DNA of 64,000 nucleotides from Antedon mediterranea (GCF_964355755.1 NC_092671.1:24013070-24077069); one strand, 5' to 3'. Shown: positions 12,801 to 27,800, numbered from the stretch's first letter. Program-made: numbers and translations. Notes: generated by a model from the letters alone, not told the origin.

Positions 12801-15800
12801 GAATGCAAGTTATTGCAATGCTGTTTCACCAAGAAAGTAGCTGAATTAGCAGTACATGAAAGGTCTTGATTACTTTCATCATTTTCACATATATTACTTT
12901 CAGCACGACCAAAGAATGCTGACTCAATGTATATATTCTCTGCACCACATTCCATCTCAATATTTTCATTTTCACAAACAATTTCTTCATTTGTGATTAC
13001 GTGAGATACAATTTCTAGAATAACATTTGATAGAAATATTTTTAGTAATTTTGGTAACCTGATATTTAACTTGCAGGGACAGTTTAAATAAAAAACCAAT
13101 GTGAGTGGGAGAAAACTTCTAAAACTGATAATGTTAAAACAATTATAAAGAGTGATAAAAATACACAGACCTCCGTACAAATTCATGTACAAAAGTTTAC
13201 ACAAAACTCTACAACCAATCAATCTACTTGACTGGTATCAAGCCAGTTTGCCAAATCACACTTTACTGAATAATGGACATTCGACTAATGGAAACAAATT
13301 ACGATTATGATCAAGTTCAAAATCAAACTGAGATTCAGCAAATTGAAGTTTGGCAAACTAGGATTCGGCCAACAGGCCTAGAATAATGTGAATAAATGAA
13401 ATTCTCAATGCATATGGCTTTGCAGTCATCAAAATGTGCATGTACCTTCACATGTTTCTATACCATTTCCTTCATAGCCTTCATTACAATAACACCCATG
13501 ATTTCCTTCAACTGATATACAAGCAGCATTTGAATTACAATGCATATCACTGCATACAATATTCCGTCCAACAGTGCACTGACATGACATTGAACAGTTC
13601 AGTGCTGTCCACTGTGAATGCAGCTACAAATAGACACAAATATAATTAGTAAAAACGAAATTAATGTAAGGCATGTAAAATCAAACACAGATTTACAAAC
13701 TGCATAGTAACACAAGAAAATAAAAAAATAATTATTAAGATTCGACAATAGCGTAATTAATAGAAAAGAAATAATAGAAAAACTAAAGGTATACATATTT
13801 AGCCATGTTCAATATTATAATACGTATCTTGCTCCAAATGGTTCAATAATAAGTTTAATGATAATATAATCTTCAGGAATAAATAATATTTAAAGTGTGA
13901 CCATTGAGATTAGATTAGTTAAATTTATACTATAGTTCCATGGTACAGCACAAGCATGGAAGCATTAGCTTTCCTCCATGGTGTTAAGCTGTAAAATCAA
14001 TTTACAAATAAAAATTAAGAGAAACAAATTAAGAATCCAATCAAAAATAAGTATCAATAAAATAAACAGAAGAAGTCTGAGAAAAACTAGTGTCAAATAA
14101 ACTAAAATAAATAAACATTATCATTCTCATCCAAATCAGTTACGTAATCCTATAATGTGTTGAAAACCATCAAAAGACTGTACTGTATGTAAATATGACT
14201 AAACTAATGTTTTTGCTGAGTCTAGTAATTAAACATTGGTCATTTTTGCATAACCATTATATTGAAGGTATAATAAAACATTAATGCGCTTTATATTAAG
14301 GGATTAAATCAAAATTGGACTTACTGGAAAGTAAAATCCTTCATCATCATTGCAACCACATTCAGCAAGCGGAATACACACTGTTCCTTGCCGTATAAAA
14401 CCCTCATTACATTCACAACCTTCAACACAAGGTTCATCACAATCTTCCTCCCGTTCTATTGATGGACATGTTGATTGACAAGCAGACATACAATCAGAAT
14501 AATGACTGTTTTCTTCGCATTCAATAGCTTAAAACAAAATATTGAAAAGGTTTATTCTTTTAAACAAATCAAATGGTTTAAAGTTTCATTGAATACTAGT
14601 AAAACATGGTGATTCCGATTTATGAAAAATAAATGATATTAAAATGTCACACTATCATCATACTGTAAACATAGACATCATTTTTCTATCTATAATTGAA
14701 GATTGCCCTTTTTTCTTTCTATAGTTACTTTCAATATTCTGAATCATGTTCTAAAACCACATATTGCCTGGAATGAATAAATATACTGTATTCCAATCTT
14801 TACAAAACCGTCTGCATATTTGTGACTGGGTTTGAAAATGTTGTCAATGTGTGTAAGCATTGTAAAATATACAAACGATTAAATCATGGCAGTTTCGCTT
14901 ACTGTTGTTTTGAATTGAATAAAATATGGCACTTACGGCACAATGAAGATGTTCTGAATGAGCTAAGAGCTATACCAGCTTCTCTACAGGTGTCAAAATA
15001 TTCTTCCAAATTATTGCACAGTTGAGTGGAATCGCCTAAATGGCACATATCAAACAGGCAACTATCAAAGATAGGTTGATTGTCTTCTGTGTCAAAGCAA
15101 GGTGCAAATGGACCAGTGGCAAGTGTAAGAATACCACATTGATCTTCTGCACCATACAGATTATTTTCATCTTCGCTACATTCAGGAATCTCACTTGAAT
15201 CAATTGCACGACATAATGGACTAAAAAAACAAATTTATAAAATAATATTACCTTACTATGACATTTAACAATATATTGTACACCAAATTCATGTGCAAAA
15301 AAAGCAAAAAGACCTGTAAACTTTATAGACAAATTTATTAAGGTGGATACTTTAATAGAATCTGTATTTATTATACTGTAGTGACCTAAACTTGTGTTCT
15401 GTTTAAAAGAAGTTAACAGTAATCTTAATTTTTATATGAATATCTTGATATTTCTTTTATGAATATTTAATTAGTTTCTTTTTAACATTTGTTTGCTGCA
15501 AAAGATAATTTTGTATGTATCACACTCTATCTCACACCCTACGTTGGCCTTGATTCGTCGTTCCGATGAAAACGCGTAGTGACCGTGCAGAGTCACTTTG
15601 TCTTTGCCTCTATAAATTTGACCATGGAGAATTACTCCATTATTCAACAATGCAGTGCTAGTTATTGGGTGAAAACAATGCATAGAAGTAAATCACCAAA
15701 AGACCAAAATGATAAAATTGAATTTTATTTGCTTAAAAAAAATTAAAAATGTAATTATTAATACTGTCAATACATTGTCATCGTTGTTATAATTATTACG

Positions 15801-18800
15801 ATTTTCACTGACTAACATCAACTGATCAGTATTCGAATGCTTACCCTTGATCAACATTCCAACTATTACCCCATTCATTCGCATCATCAGTTAATGAACC
15901 ATCTGGAAGCATTAGGTCATTGTCAGGATTCCCATCATAGTTACCACATAAACCCTGCACTCTGCCTTGGTATTCATCACTAACACCAACTACAATTTTA
16001 GAATGGCCATCCCATGACAACCAAAATCCAATGTCAGTAACAACCAACACCTTCCTACCAGACATAGATACTGACAAGTGGTTTGATGGAAGGTATGGTA
16101 GAACAGATCTTACACCATTTATCTGCAAACATAAAAATTACTAAATATATCCGATTTAAAAAATAGACATTCATATCAAAGATAAACTTAAATGTTGTAA
16201 GTAACATTTAGTTGATTTATTGAAATTTTAACAATTCAAATACCCTTTTTAAGATTTTGGAATCATATACAAATTTCTATAATCAGCATGGAATAGTTCA
16301 ATTTCAAGAGTACTAGTAAGTTCTGATTGTATACTCACGCCAGAAATCAAGCATAAACTAAATATAATAAAGGGCATCTATTATTACTAAGTGATTCTGC
16401 CTCTGCTTGATATGTACACCCTACTATATATTAGGCCACCACAGCATGTTATAAGAGTTACAATAGATTATCTGATAAAACTTCTAGAAAGTAGGAAGCT
16501 TTTTGCCATTTTCCCTTTGACTGACCAGGGCTTTCATGGTGTTGAATAGTAAACTTTTTTCATCATGAACATGGTAAAGTGGAACGCAGTAAAACACAGA
16601 AACCCTAAACTGCAAAGGGATAATAATTTCAACAGTACATAAATGTATGTATAAATGTATTTTGTATGAATTTACTTACCAAAGTATCTAAGCCTCTGTT
16701 GAGCTGGATTGTTATTCCACTAACATTAACAAGCACATACTCAGCTAAAGTAACATGTGGACGAGATCTGTATTGGTTTTTAACATTTACACTAAATGTT
16801 GGTTCATTGCTATCTGTCACATCTTGGATGAACGTATATGTACAATTACCCTGAAAATTTTTTCGACGACCGTCAAATGTTATATAGTGAGGGTCACCCC
16901 ATCCTATACATGTATTAAATGAGTTATCTTTTCTAAGTCTTCGTATTGGTGTTTCTTCATTTCCTGTTTATTAAACAAAAATTAACTTAATTTTCATGTT
17001 GATATAACAAAAGTATATGTTACATAATGATTTTTTTCTAACAGACCTTTTTCTTTTGTGATATCTAGAAAAGATTTCTATCTCTCTCTAGCTTAATGCT
17101 AAGTAAACATTATAGAATTTATATTTCATAAATAATGTGAACATTTTGAAATTGTAATACTTTATAGAAAGATAGGTGTAAATGATTAGGTCTAGTCAAC
17201 TAGTCTGTTTTAATAATTGTATTTTATTATATAATGTATATTTAAAATTGTAATTATACGTTAATATTAATGTTAAATGTTATTATATTATTTATCCAAT
17301 GTTTATAAATTGTCACGTTTGTTGTAATTCAGTTTTTTTTAACTGCAAGAACAATTGAAATAAATAAACCTTGATTATTATTATTTTATTTTCCTAATTT
17401 TAGACAATGATCTTCTATTCAAAGCAGATTGTGTACTATGATGTGTATGATACACAGACTTACCATTATCTCCACGGCAACAATAGGTAACTCTAAGAAA
17501 CTTAGTTACTCCTCTGCAGGGGTCACCAAACACAGAGTTATTGGCTCGAACCTTACACCTACGTCTACCATTACATTCAGATCTGACCACATCTAAAGAC
17601 CCTTCAGCCAAACAGTCAATGGGATGCGAGTCTCGCCCTCCACATGACTCCCTTTCATCTCTACCGTAAATGGCATCAATAATCTCTATGTGACCAGAAT
17701 TGCAGTTTAGTTCAAGTTTTTCACGTTCACAAACTTGTGTACTGTCTTCTTCACATACTGTTTCTGGTTCACCTATTACTGGTTCAACTGTTTCAGCTGT
17801 TACTGGTGCAACTGTTTCACCTGTTACTGGTTCAACTGTTACTGGTTCAACTAAAAATAGGCATGTTTTTTCATAAATTTGATTTTTTTTTAAAGCCATT
17901 TTTAAGTGCATGGTTTTTAAAGTTTAACATGCATGTTATTCGTTGTTATATGGCAGTTTCATAAAAATGAATGAAATCTATCACAAAAGGTATACAGAAC
18001 CAAAATTATTTGCAAAAATGGTCTTTCTACGCTGTTTATGTGCAGTGCGCATACATATGCGCGCATGATGCAAATCTAATGTCAATCTAAGTTGTTCCAT
18101 TCTACAGCCTAACTTAATTATGAGGATTCAATTCCCTTTTTTAAAATTATTTTAATTTGCCAATTTGATCTCAAAGAAATAAATAAAAATGTTCAACAAT
18201 ATCAAGCCTGAATAAATGAATACTGTATGCTATCTATACAATACACAAAGACCAACCACTAACAAAAAAAAAGATTTTTAAAATGTTTTAAAAGTGTATT
18301 CATCCTTTCAACAAATCATTTGAGTGAGTTTTTTTTGTTTGCATTTTGCATTGTTAAATATGTTTGGAAAACAAATAACATTTTATAAAATGTACCTAAT
18401 GTAACCCTATAAGTTAATGTCACTCAAAGAGGGTGTTCAGAGTGAGACCTTGTGGGTGTTAAGGATGGAGAGACTCATGTTTTTAGACTGTTACAGTATG
18501 TTGGAACAACCCAATAAAGTGTTGTATTTATAGCTGGATTTCAAGACTCTGCGTGATTGATTATTACCACTAAATACAATCATAGGTTAACTTAGTTCTG
18601 TTTTACTTATATTTACTTTAAATCATAAAAACATAATTGTGTATTGTGTACCAACCTTCACAACAGTAACTGACTCTGAGAAACTTATATGTTCCAGGAC
18701 AAGGGTCTCCAAAAACAGCATTTGTAGCAGAAATGTCGCAGTCACTTTCCCCCTGACAAGTTCTTCTTACTTGCTCTAATGAAGACTCTGCTCTACAATT

Positions 18801-21800
18801 TGTATTTTGATTTGTATTTCGACTACAAGCTTGTCTAGAATCACGCCCATAAAGAGCATAAATGATGTTGATGGTACCTTGCTCACAGTGTATGTTCATT
18901 GATTCATGTTCACAAACTTCTGAAGTCTGTGCCACACAGTTTACTAAAAAACAACAACCAAGAATGCACCATATGAGTATATAAACAAAAAAGAAACTTT
19001 TAACAATCGTTTTGTATAGATGCTCAACAATCTTCTGAAAAGGCATAACATTTTTTATACAGGAAAAGACAATTTTATCACAAAATCACTATTATTGCCT
19101 TCAATGCATGAATAATATGCATGACATTTATTTAACGTCTCGACAGGAATACAGTTTGAGTTAACAATCAGGAAACTTTATTTTTACAAAGCATACAAAT
19201 CATTTTATAGCTAAATCATTACTATACTACTTTATATAGATTAACAAAATACAGAGACTACTATTATAAGAAAGCTCGCAAAACTAATGAACCTGAAGAC
19301 TGGGACAAAGTTAAACAACTGAGAAATCAAGTTAATAATTTAAATAGGAATTTAAAAAGAAAATATTGTACAACTACTATTAACGAAAATGCTAAAAATC
19401 CCAAGAAATTATGGAATACAATAAATAAATTAATACCTAAAACTAAACCCAGTATAAATAATGTATATAAAGATAACAATAAAAACTATACATCCAATGA
19501 TAAGGACACAGCCAATGTTTTCAATGCTCATTTTACTTCAATTGGAAGTTCTTTAGCAAATCAATTTACTAACTCCAATAATACTAACTCCAATAATTAT
19601 ACTAGTAACACTTCAGAAAATTGTTTTGCGGGTAACAAATTTGAATTTGATCTTCTTACCCCTGATTACATTTTTAACCAGTTATGTACATTGTCACCTA
19701 ATAAAGCTAAGGGTGTTGATAACTTTGATTGCAAACTTCTTAAACTAGCTGCTCCGATAATTTGTGACTCACTCTCATATATTTGTAATTTTTCTATGTT
19801 CAGTTCTAGATTTCCAGATGAATGGAAACTAGCTAAGGTAACACCTGTATATAAAGATGGGGATATGTCAGACCCTTATAATTACCGCCCAATTTCCGTT
19901 TTACCCATACTTTCAAAACTCTTAGAATCAATCAATTATACTTGTATTTAAGAACTAACAACCTTATTAATCCCTCCCAATCGGGCTTTAGAAGAGGTCA
20001 CTCTACAGAAACTACTCTTTTAGATGTAACTGATTATATTTTAGATAACTTTGATAAAGGACTCTTCTGCTGCTTTATTTCTTGACTTGAAGAAAGCATT
20101 TGATACAGTTAACCATGAAATATTACTTACCAAATTAAGGAATTATGGGTTAAATGATATTGCACTTCACCGGTTTAAATCATATTTAAGTGGACAACCT
20201 CAAGTTGTTTGTATAAATTCAACAAAATCTGAAACCATGAATGTTAATATTGGTGTCCCACAAGGATCAATACTTGGACCTTTACTATTTATTTTATACG
20301 TAAATTCACTTCCTGATTTTCACGCTGCTGCTCTAGCCCGCTACGTCCCATTAGGACTACTCAATCAGAAGCTAAAGCAAGCAGCAGTTATAGTTCTAAG
20401 GACAGACAGTTTTGTGAAAATGGAAACTCCACTATAATTTATTGATTCCAGCTGCTACAGTAGACCCAAAAAACGTCTGGGAAAGAGTCTATTAGGACAT
20501 GTCATGCTAAAATTACAAATCCCTAAGCATTTCTGGTATATTCACTGTCAGATATTCATTGAATTATTATCGAAACAGGCCATTAAAGTTTGTGTTTGTA
20601 ATAGGATACTTGATAAGTGACCCTCAGATTTGACCTTAGCAATAAAATTAACTAAAGTGACAGAAATTGAGTATTCACTTCTGTAACAAAAAAATAATAT
20701 TTATTCACATATAAAAAAAGAAAAGAAACCCCAAAACCATTGTCTGACAGACAATTTAAGTATTTGTTGCTTTAAATTACATTTTTTTCAGGTAAAATAA
20801 CTATTATGTGACAATAAAATGACACATTCAAAAACATTTGAAATAAAAAATATTTTTCAATAAGCGAGCAGCGTTTTTTGTAAGAAATATTTATTGTTTA
20901 TCTTGTAAATGTGTGATGTATGCAGATGATACAACACTCTTATGTAGTTCATCTGACACTTTAATACTTCAGCATCAACTCAATATCAATCTAAACAAAA
21001 TTATAGAATGGTTTGACCATAATCAACTCACACTAAATCTTAATAAGACCAAGCTTATGGTTTTCAGCACAAATCAGAAAAGGGCAACATTTAAGAATAT
21101 AACTTTACTTCATAATAATGATACTATTGAAAGAGTTGATTCTTTTAAGTATTTAGGTGTCATTTTTGATCCTCAACTAAATTGGAAGGAACATATAGAC
21201 AAAATGTCTTGTAAAATAGCTAAACGTATCGGTGTGATTCGTCGTATTAAGATGTATCTTCCTATGTATACTTTAAAAATGTTAGCAAATGCTTTAATTA
21301 TTCCATTATTTGATTATTGTTGCTGTGTTTGGTCCAATTGTAACATAAGTTTTTCAGATTCTCTTCAGGTTTTAATCAACAGATTAGGTAGAATATTGTT
21401 ATCTGTAGACATGTATACCCCTATTAATGATATCTTAAGTACTCTTGGATGGAGTAGACTTACAGAAAAATGGATGAAAATATTCTTATAATGCTATTTA
21501 AATGTTTAAAAGAAATAGCTCCAAGATACTTAACAATATTATTTCAATTTACTGTAGATAACCATAATAAATGCACCCGCTCCCAAAGTAATAATGACTT
21601 ATCTATTCCATTATGGAATAACTCTCAGGTAAAAGAACTTTTGTTTATAGATCAACTAAATTATGGAATTCTCTACCAAATAACATAAAATCAGAACTGC
21701 ATAATATGTCTTTGGCAACTTTTAAATCTTCACTATAGAAAACATATATGTATTAACCTTTTTGCCTTCACAATTGTAAATAGTTTTATATCTGTTTTCT

Positions 21801-24800
21801 TTCTTTTTGTTTTTCTTTTATATTTTATTTTTGTTGTAAATATGTTTACTGAACCACTTTGGAAATCAGTACATTTGTATAGAAAGTGTATTTCAGTTTA
21901 AAGAAAGAAGAAATAAATAAATAAATAATATATCATTAAATTATTAAATTAAAATACCTACCTTCTCCTAAACATTGATATTGAACCTCAAGGTACTTGA
22001 ATGTCCCTGGGCAAGGGTCAGTAAAAACACCATTTGTGGCTAAGATAGAGCACTGTTGTCTACCCTGACAGGAGCTAATCACAGTCTCTCTACTACCATC
22101 AGCTGTACATGTAAAATCACTCATTGGACCAGTTGCGCAGACAGCACCATTTAGACGTCCGTACATTGCATCTACAATGTTGATAGTGCCGTTACACATT
22201 AGCTCCATGGTTTCCCGCTCACAGACTTGTCTAACAGTGTCACCTTGATTTGTAGGTACTAAAAATGATAAACAAAATCTCAGTTTTCTCAGTTTAATTG
22301 TAAAAACAACAACGTTGTGTAATATTTAGAATTTTTATATATCACAGGAATAATAAACCTATTTTGCAATACAAAACATGTGCATGAGAAGCACAAAGGA
22401 TTATTGAATTATGATTGTACAGAAAGTTTATCTAATGAAAAATTGTTTTCGCAATGAAAGTGTACAAATACATTTCCTGTATAGTACTTCATTTACTTTA
22501 TTAGCATGCATGCAATTCAATCAATTTTCCATGGATACATGTCTTCCTGCATAGTAGATAGTAGGCCCTTAAACTATTAAATTGAAAAAATAATGTAGTA
22601 CTGTATTTGTAGTTGTAATATTGTGGAATGAGTCATTCAATGAATAAATACAAAAAATGAAAATGTCAACATTCGTTGGTTTATATGGAACAACAATACA
22701 ATTTATGGTTTATTTTAAATTTATGCAAATAACAGTATATATGTTGAATATTTTTGTAATGAAAAGATTAGATTGTTTTTTACTACATAATATAAAACAA
22801 CATGCAATTATACACAAGACATAAAGAAAGTGAAATAACAATGATGTGAATCATTTTCTTAAAACAATTAAATATGAAGAAGACAATACAATATTACTAT
22901 ACCTTTATTATTACCTATTTCTGAAAACTGATATTGTGGTATGCTAATACTAAAAAAATCTCATATTTCCAAAATGTTTTTTAAACATTACAATCATAAA
23001 TGGAGATAATTATTATTTAGTACTTATGTACTTGTTTAAAATGAGTGATAATAACTTACAACAAAGACTATGCCAATAAAACATGATGATGATAACATTT
23101 GGTTAATTTCAGATACCAATGTAATCAGTAGAAATCATATAAATACTATAGTTTTAGATAATTAACACTGCCGTTCCGCAACCAAAACAATTGATGGGTC
23201 GTGAAATTGTTTCCGATACTGAAACTTTTTATCAATTATACACTGATCTATATGTGAAATGTTCACCTTTTAGGACGTGGATTTAATAACCTACCAACTA
23301 GTTCTACGACGCTACTTTTCAGTAGTTTGTATCGGCTGTGGGAACTTTTACAATGAACATTAGAATAATAGAAAGAACAATATAAACAGGTCCATCTCAA
23401 GTCACACTCATAGTGATGTTGTTCAGGCCCTAGGGAAAATCTGTATGGTTCAGGAGAACCACTTGACGTTAGTTGAACGCAAATGTGTTTACAGGCGGAA
23501 AAGTAGGCTACAATTGTTTTGCCAATTTTGAGCGCGCGTATTATTAGAGATGCCATTTATCATTACCTTTTTGTGCGAGAGTACCATGTCCAGCCATCTA
23601 GGGGTGTCATTTAACAAAATTCGCTTTGCCACAGGCCCCACCATTGGGGAGGGGGAGGGGTTTCTGTAAGCTCAAATACGCAATGTTGGGTCGCGAGAAT
23701 TGCCAAAATAGGATCATGGGTCACGGTCAAAAAAGGTTCCGGAACGCTGATTAACTATATTAAATTAGTTGATAATGGCTAATGGATAATCTTTTAAATA
23801 TAGAATTTAACCACATTCAGGTGAGAAAATATTGAGACGGAACAATTCATAGGCCAACGACCTATACTGTAGGCCTCCATGGTTAAATAAAGTTGAATTG
23901 AACATTTACATTTACAAGTTTGTCAAATAACACATTAAAACATCATTTATAAACAAAATAAAAATATCTGAGTTTTAGCTGCCTCCAATAAAATTATTTT
24001 AGATCAATAGCACACATTCTTAAAAAAACAAACATTTACAAACACAAAACAATTACAAAAATAAATTATATATTAAAACAATAAAGTTTAATTAATGAAT
24101 TGAAATGTAAATACTTAAAGATGTATTGTCCACCCAAAAATGAAGATTAATTAAATCAAACTTTGATTTTTTAGTTTTAATAAAGTTAATCATTTTCGAG
24201 AAAAAAAAATGTTTTCACTCAACCAAAAACCCATTGGCAGGCATTCAATGTGACTGTTTTTTTGCTTTAAACTACAGTTTTTTTCTGGTAGGTAAATTGT
24301 GTTTGTTAATAAATACTACCGTATTTAATACGAGGATGGCGTTTATTCGGGGAGGCATTTATTTTTTTTGGTGTAATTATGTATAATAAAATAAATACTC
24401 CCTAGATATGAAAAAAAATACAACACAATTAATATAAAAAAGTGATAAAATACAGTAAAAATTGTACCAAAATGCTTGGTAAATTGTAGATCATGTCAAT
24501 CAATACAATCTTATAATACATCTATTTAACTCAAAGTAGAGAATAATTGAATTTCAATACAATTCTTTTAGGTCTCATCAACCATTAGCCCACAATTGTC
24601 AAATTTAGGAGAGTCTGTTATGTTTTAAGTTATCCAAATGTTTTTTCTTTAAATCTGGGAAATGAATAAATCAAAATTTCAATTCAATAAAGTCTGAATA
24701 TTTTTACCTTGTTCTTCAACTTCATATTGTGGAAGCATACCATCTGAAAAATGTATTAATAAAGGATTGTAACGTGGCAATCATTGTTTTTTTTTATCAA

Positions 24801-27800
24801 AACACAAAATTAATTTAAATTTTTTATATTTTTTTAAAAGTTTTTAATAACAACATGTAATAAAAGAATACAAACTGTTCATAAACTGTTAATTTCAATT
24901 TACATAAACAATATTATAAAGCTTTCATTGTATTTGACTAAAATACTTAATTCTATTATGAAATTAAGATACGTACCAGTCCTACAGCCCAATAGTTCAA
25001 CTTGCATGCATGGTCGAATGCTTTCCATGTCCTTAGGTAACACACGCACAAACATAGCTTCAAGTGTTGGGCTAATGTTTATTGAGCTTTGACCAGCATA
25101 TCTCTAGAAAATGAGAAAGTATTTTATCATTACAACAATAATGGAATGGTTACATATGCATAACAAGAATGAAAATAGAATATGAATAATTTAAGGGAGA
25201 GTCAATATCTTCAGTGGCATAACGGCTATGAGGACTTAATGGCTAAACTCAGGGGCCTGCCCGCCCCAATGTAGTTAAAGAGCAGGGCTCAGAGGTTGTC
25301 ATCTATGCACAATGTAGTTAAAGAGCAGGGCCCAGAGGTTGTCATCTATGCACAATGTAGTTAAAGAGCAGGGCTCAGAGGTTGTCATCTATGCACAATG
25401 TAGTTAAAGAGCAGGGCCCAGAGGTTGTCATCTATGCACAATGTAGTTAAAGAGCAGGGCTCAGAGGTTGTCATCTATGCACAATGTAGTTAAAGAGCAG
25501 GGCCCAGAGGTTGTCATCTATGCACAATGTAGTTAAAGAGCAGGGCTCAGATGTTGTCATCTATGCACAATGTAGTTAAAGAGCAGGGCTCAGAGGTTGT
25601 CATCTATGCACAATGTAGTTAAAGAGCAGGGCTCAGAGGTTGTCATCTATGCACAATGTAGTTAAAGAGCAGGGCTCAGATGTTGTCATCTATGCACAAT
25701 GTAGTTAAAGAGCAGGGCCCAGAGGTTGTCATCTATGCACAATGTAGTTAAAGAGCAGGGCCCAGATGTTGTCATCTATGCACAATGTAGTTAAAGAGCA
25801 GGGCTCAGAGGTTTTCATCTATGCACAATGTAGTTAAAGAGCAGGGCTCAGATGTTGTCATCTATGCACAATGTAGTTAAAGAGCAGGGCCCAGATGTTG
25901 TCATCTATGCACAATGTAGTTAAAGAGCAGGGCTCAGAGGTTGTCATCTATGCACAATGTAGTTAAAGAGCAGGGCCCAGATGTTGTCATCTATGCACAA
26001 TGTAGTTAAAGAGCAGGGCTCAGAGGTTTTCATCTATGCACAATGTAGTTAAAGAGCAGGGCTCAGAGGTTTTCATCTATGCACAATGTAGTTAAAGAGC
26101 AGGGCTCAGAGGTTGTCATCTATGCACAATGTAGTTAAAGAGCAGGGCTCAGAGGTTGTCATCTATGCACAATGTAGTTAAAGAGCAGGGCTCAGAGGTT
26201 TTCATCTATGCACAATGTAGTTAAAGAGCAGGGCCCAGATGTTGTCATCTATGCACAATGTAGTTAAAGAGCAGGGCTCAGAGGTTTTCATCTATGCACA
26301 ATGTAGTTAAAGAGCAGGGCTCAGAGGTTGTCATCTATGCACAATGTAGTTAAAGAGCAGGGCTCAGAGGTTTTCATCTATGTACAATGTAGTTAAAGAG
26401 CAGGGCTCAGAGGTTGTCATCTATGCACAATGTAGTTAAAGAGCAGGGCTCAGATGTTGTCATCTATGCACAATGTAGTTAAAGAGCAGGGCTCAGAGGT
26501 TGTCATCTATGCACAATGTAGTTAAAGAGCAGGGCTCAGATGTTGTCATCTATGCACAATGTAGTTAAAGAGCAGGGCTCAGAGGTTGTCATCTATGCAC
26601 AATGTAGTTAAAGAGCAGGGCCCAGATGTTGTCATCTATGCACAATGTAGTTAAAGAGCAGGGCTCAGAGGTTGTCATCTATGCACAATGTAGTTAAAGA
26701 GCAGGGCTCAGATGTTGTCATCTATGCACAATGTAGTTAAAGAGCAGGGCTCAGAGGTTGTCATCTATGCACAATGTAGTTAAAGAGCAGGGCTCAGAGG
26801 TTGTCATCTATGCACAATGTAGTTAAAGAGCAGGGCCCAGATGTTGTCATCTATGCACAATGTAGTTAAAGAGCAGGGCTCAGATGTTTTCATCTATGCA
26901 CAATGTAGTTAAAGAGCAGGGCTCAGAGGTTGTCATCTATGCACAATGTAGTTAAAGAGCAGGGCTCAGAGGTTGTCATCTATGCACAATGTAGTTAAAG
27001 AGCAGGGCTCAGAGGTTTTCATCTATGCACAATGTAGTTAAAGAGCAGGGCTCAGATGTTGTCATCTATGCACAATGTAGTTAAAGAGCAGGGCTCAGAG
27101 GTTGTCATCTATGCACAATGTAGTTAAAGAGCAGGGCTCAGAGGTTTTCATCTATGCACAATGTAGTTAAAGAGCAGGGCTCAGAGGTTTTCATCTATGC
27201 ACAATGTAGTTAAAGAGCAGGGCTCAGAGGTTGTCATCTATGCACAATTTAGTTAAAGAGCAGGGCTCAGAGGTTTTCATCTATGTACAATGTAGTTAAA
27301 GAGCAGGGCTCAGAGGTTGTCATCTATGCACAATGTAGTTAAAGAGCAGGGCTCAGAGGTTGTCATCTATGCACAATGTAGTTAAAGAGCAGGGCTCAGA
27401 GGTTGTCATCTATGCACAATGTAGTTAAAGAGCAGGGCTCAGAGGTTTTCATCTATGCACAATGTAGTTAAAGAGCAGGGCTCAGATGTTGTCATCTATG
27501 CACAATGTAGTTAAAGAGCAGGGCTCAGAGGTTGTCATCTATGCACAATGTAGTTAAAGAGCAGGGCTCAGAGGTTTTCATCTATGCACAATGTAGTTAA
27601 AGAGCAGGGCTCAGAGGTTTTCATCTATGCACAATGTAGTTAAAGAGCAGGGCTCAGAGGTTGTCATCTATGCACAATTTAGTTAAAGAGCAGGGCTCAG
27701 AGGTTTTCATCTATGTACAATGTAGTTAAAGAGCAGGGCTCAGAGGTTGTCATCTATGCACAATGTAGTTAAAGAGCAGGGCTCAGAGGTTGTCATCTAT

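Larger units (their letters stand above)
12373..18655. other. Introns from SUEL6 back to SUEL4
   Basis: Between the listed exons the sequence is AT-rich. At 18420-18560 a GGGTGTT...AATAAAGTG...GATTG stretch resembles the tail of an LTR or other retroelement, but I cannot place it. No additional exon was recognised. Confidence 0.35.
22259..24707. other. Intron between F5/8C linker and SUEL3
   Basis: Contains a candidate or decayed microexon at 22915-22949, a hAT-like element at about 23166-23748 and a MITE fragment at 24115-24330. At 24310-24430 there is a piece of the TTTATTCGG/GAGGCATTTATT repeat also present in the fold-back arms. The remainder is AT-rich with nothing recognised. Confidence 0.5.

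Noticed and set aside
12665-13222. Long 185-residue frame over SUEL6
   Set aside because: Residues before 13014 and after 12712 are intron read-through; splice sites and domain limits match the shorter exon.
15036-15332. 98-residue minus-strand ORF over C8-1
   Set aside because: Different frame from the C8 domain, with no cysteine pattern; a shadow.
18618-19046. Open frame starting at an ATG with a hydrophobic leader before SUEL4, looking like a separate secreted lectin
   Set aside because: The hydrophobic run is the translated polypyrimidine tract before the TTTTTTAG acceptor. Phase and neighbours fit an internal exon.
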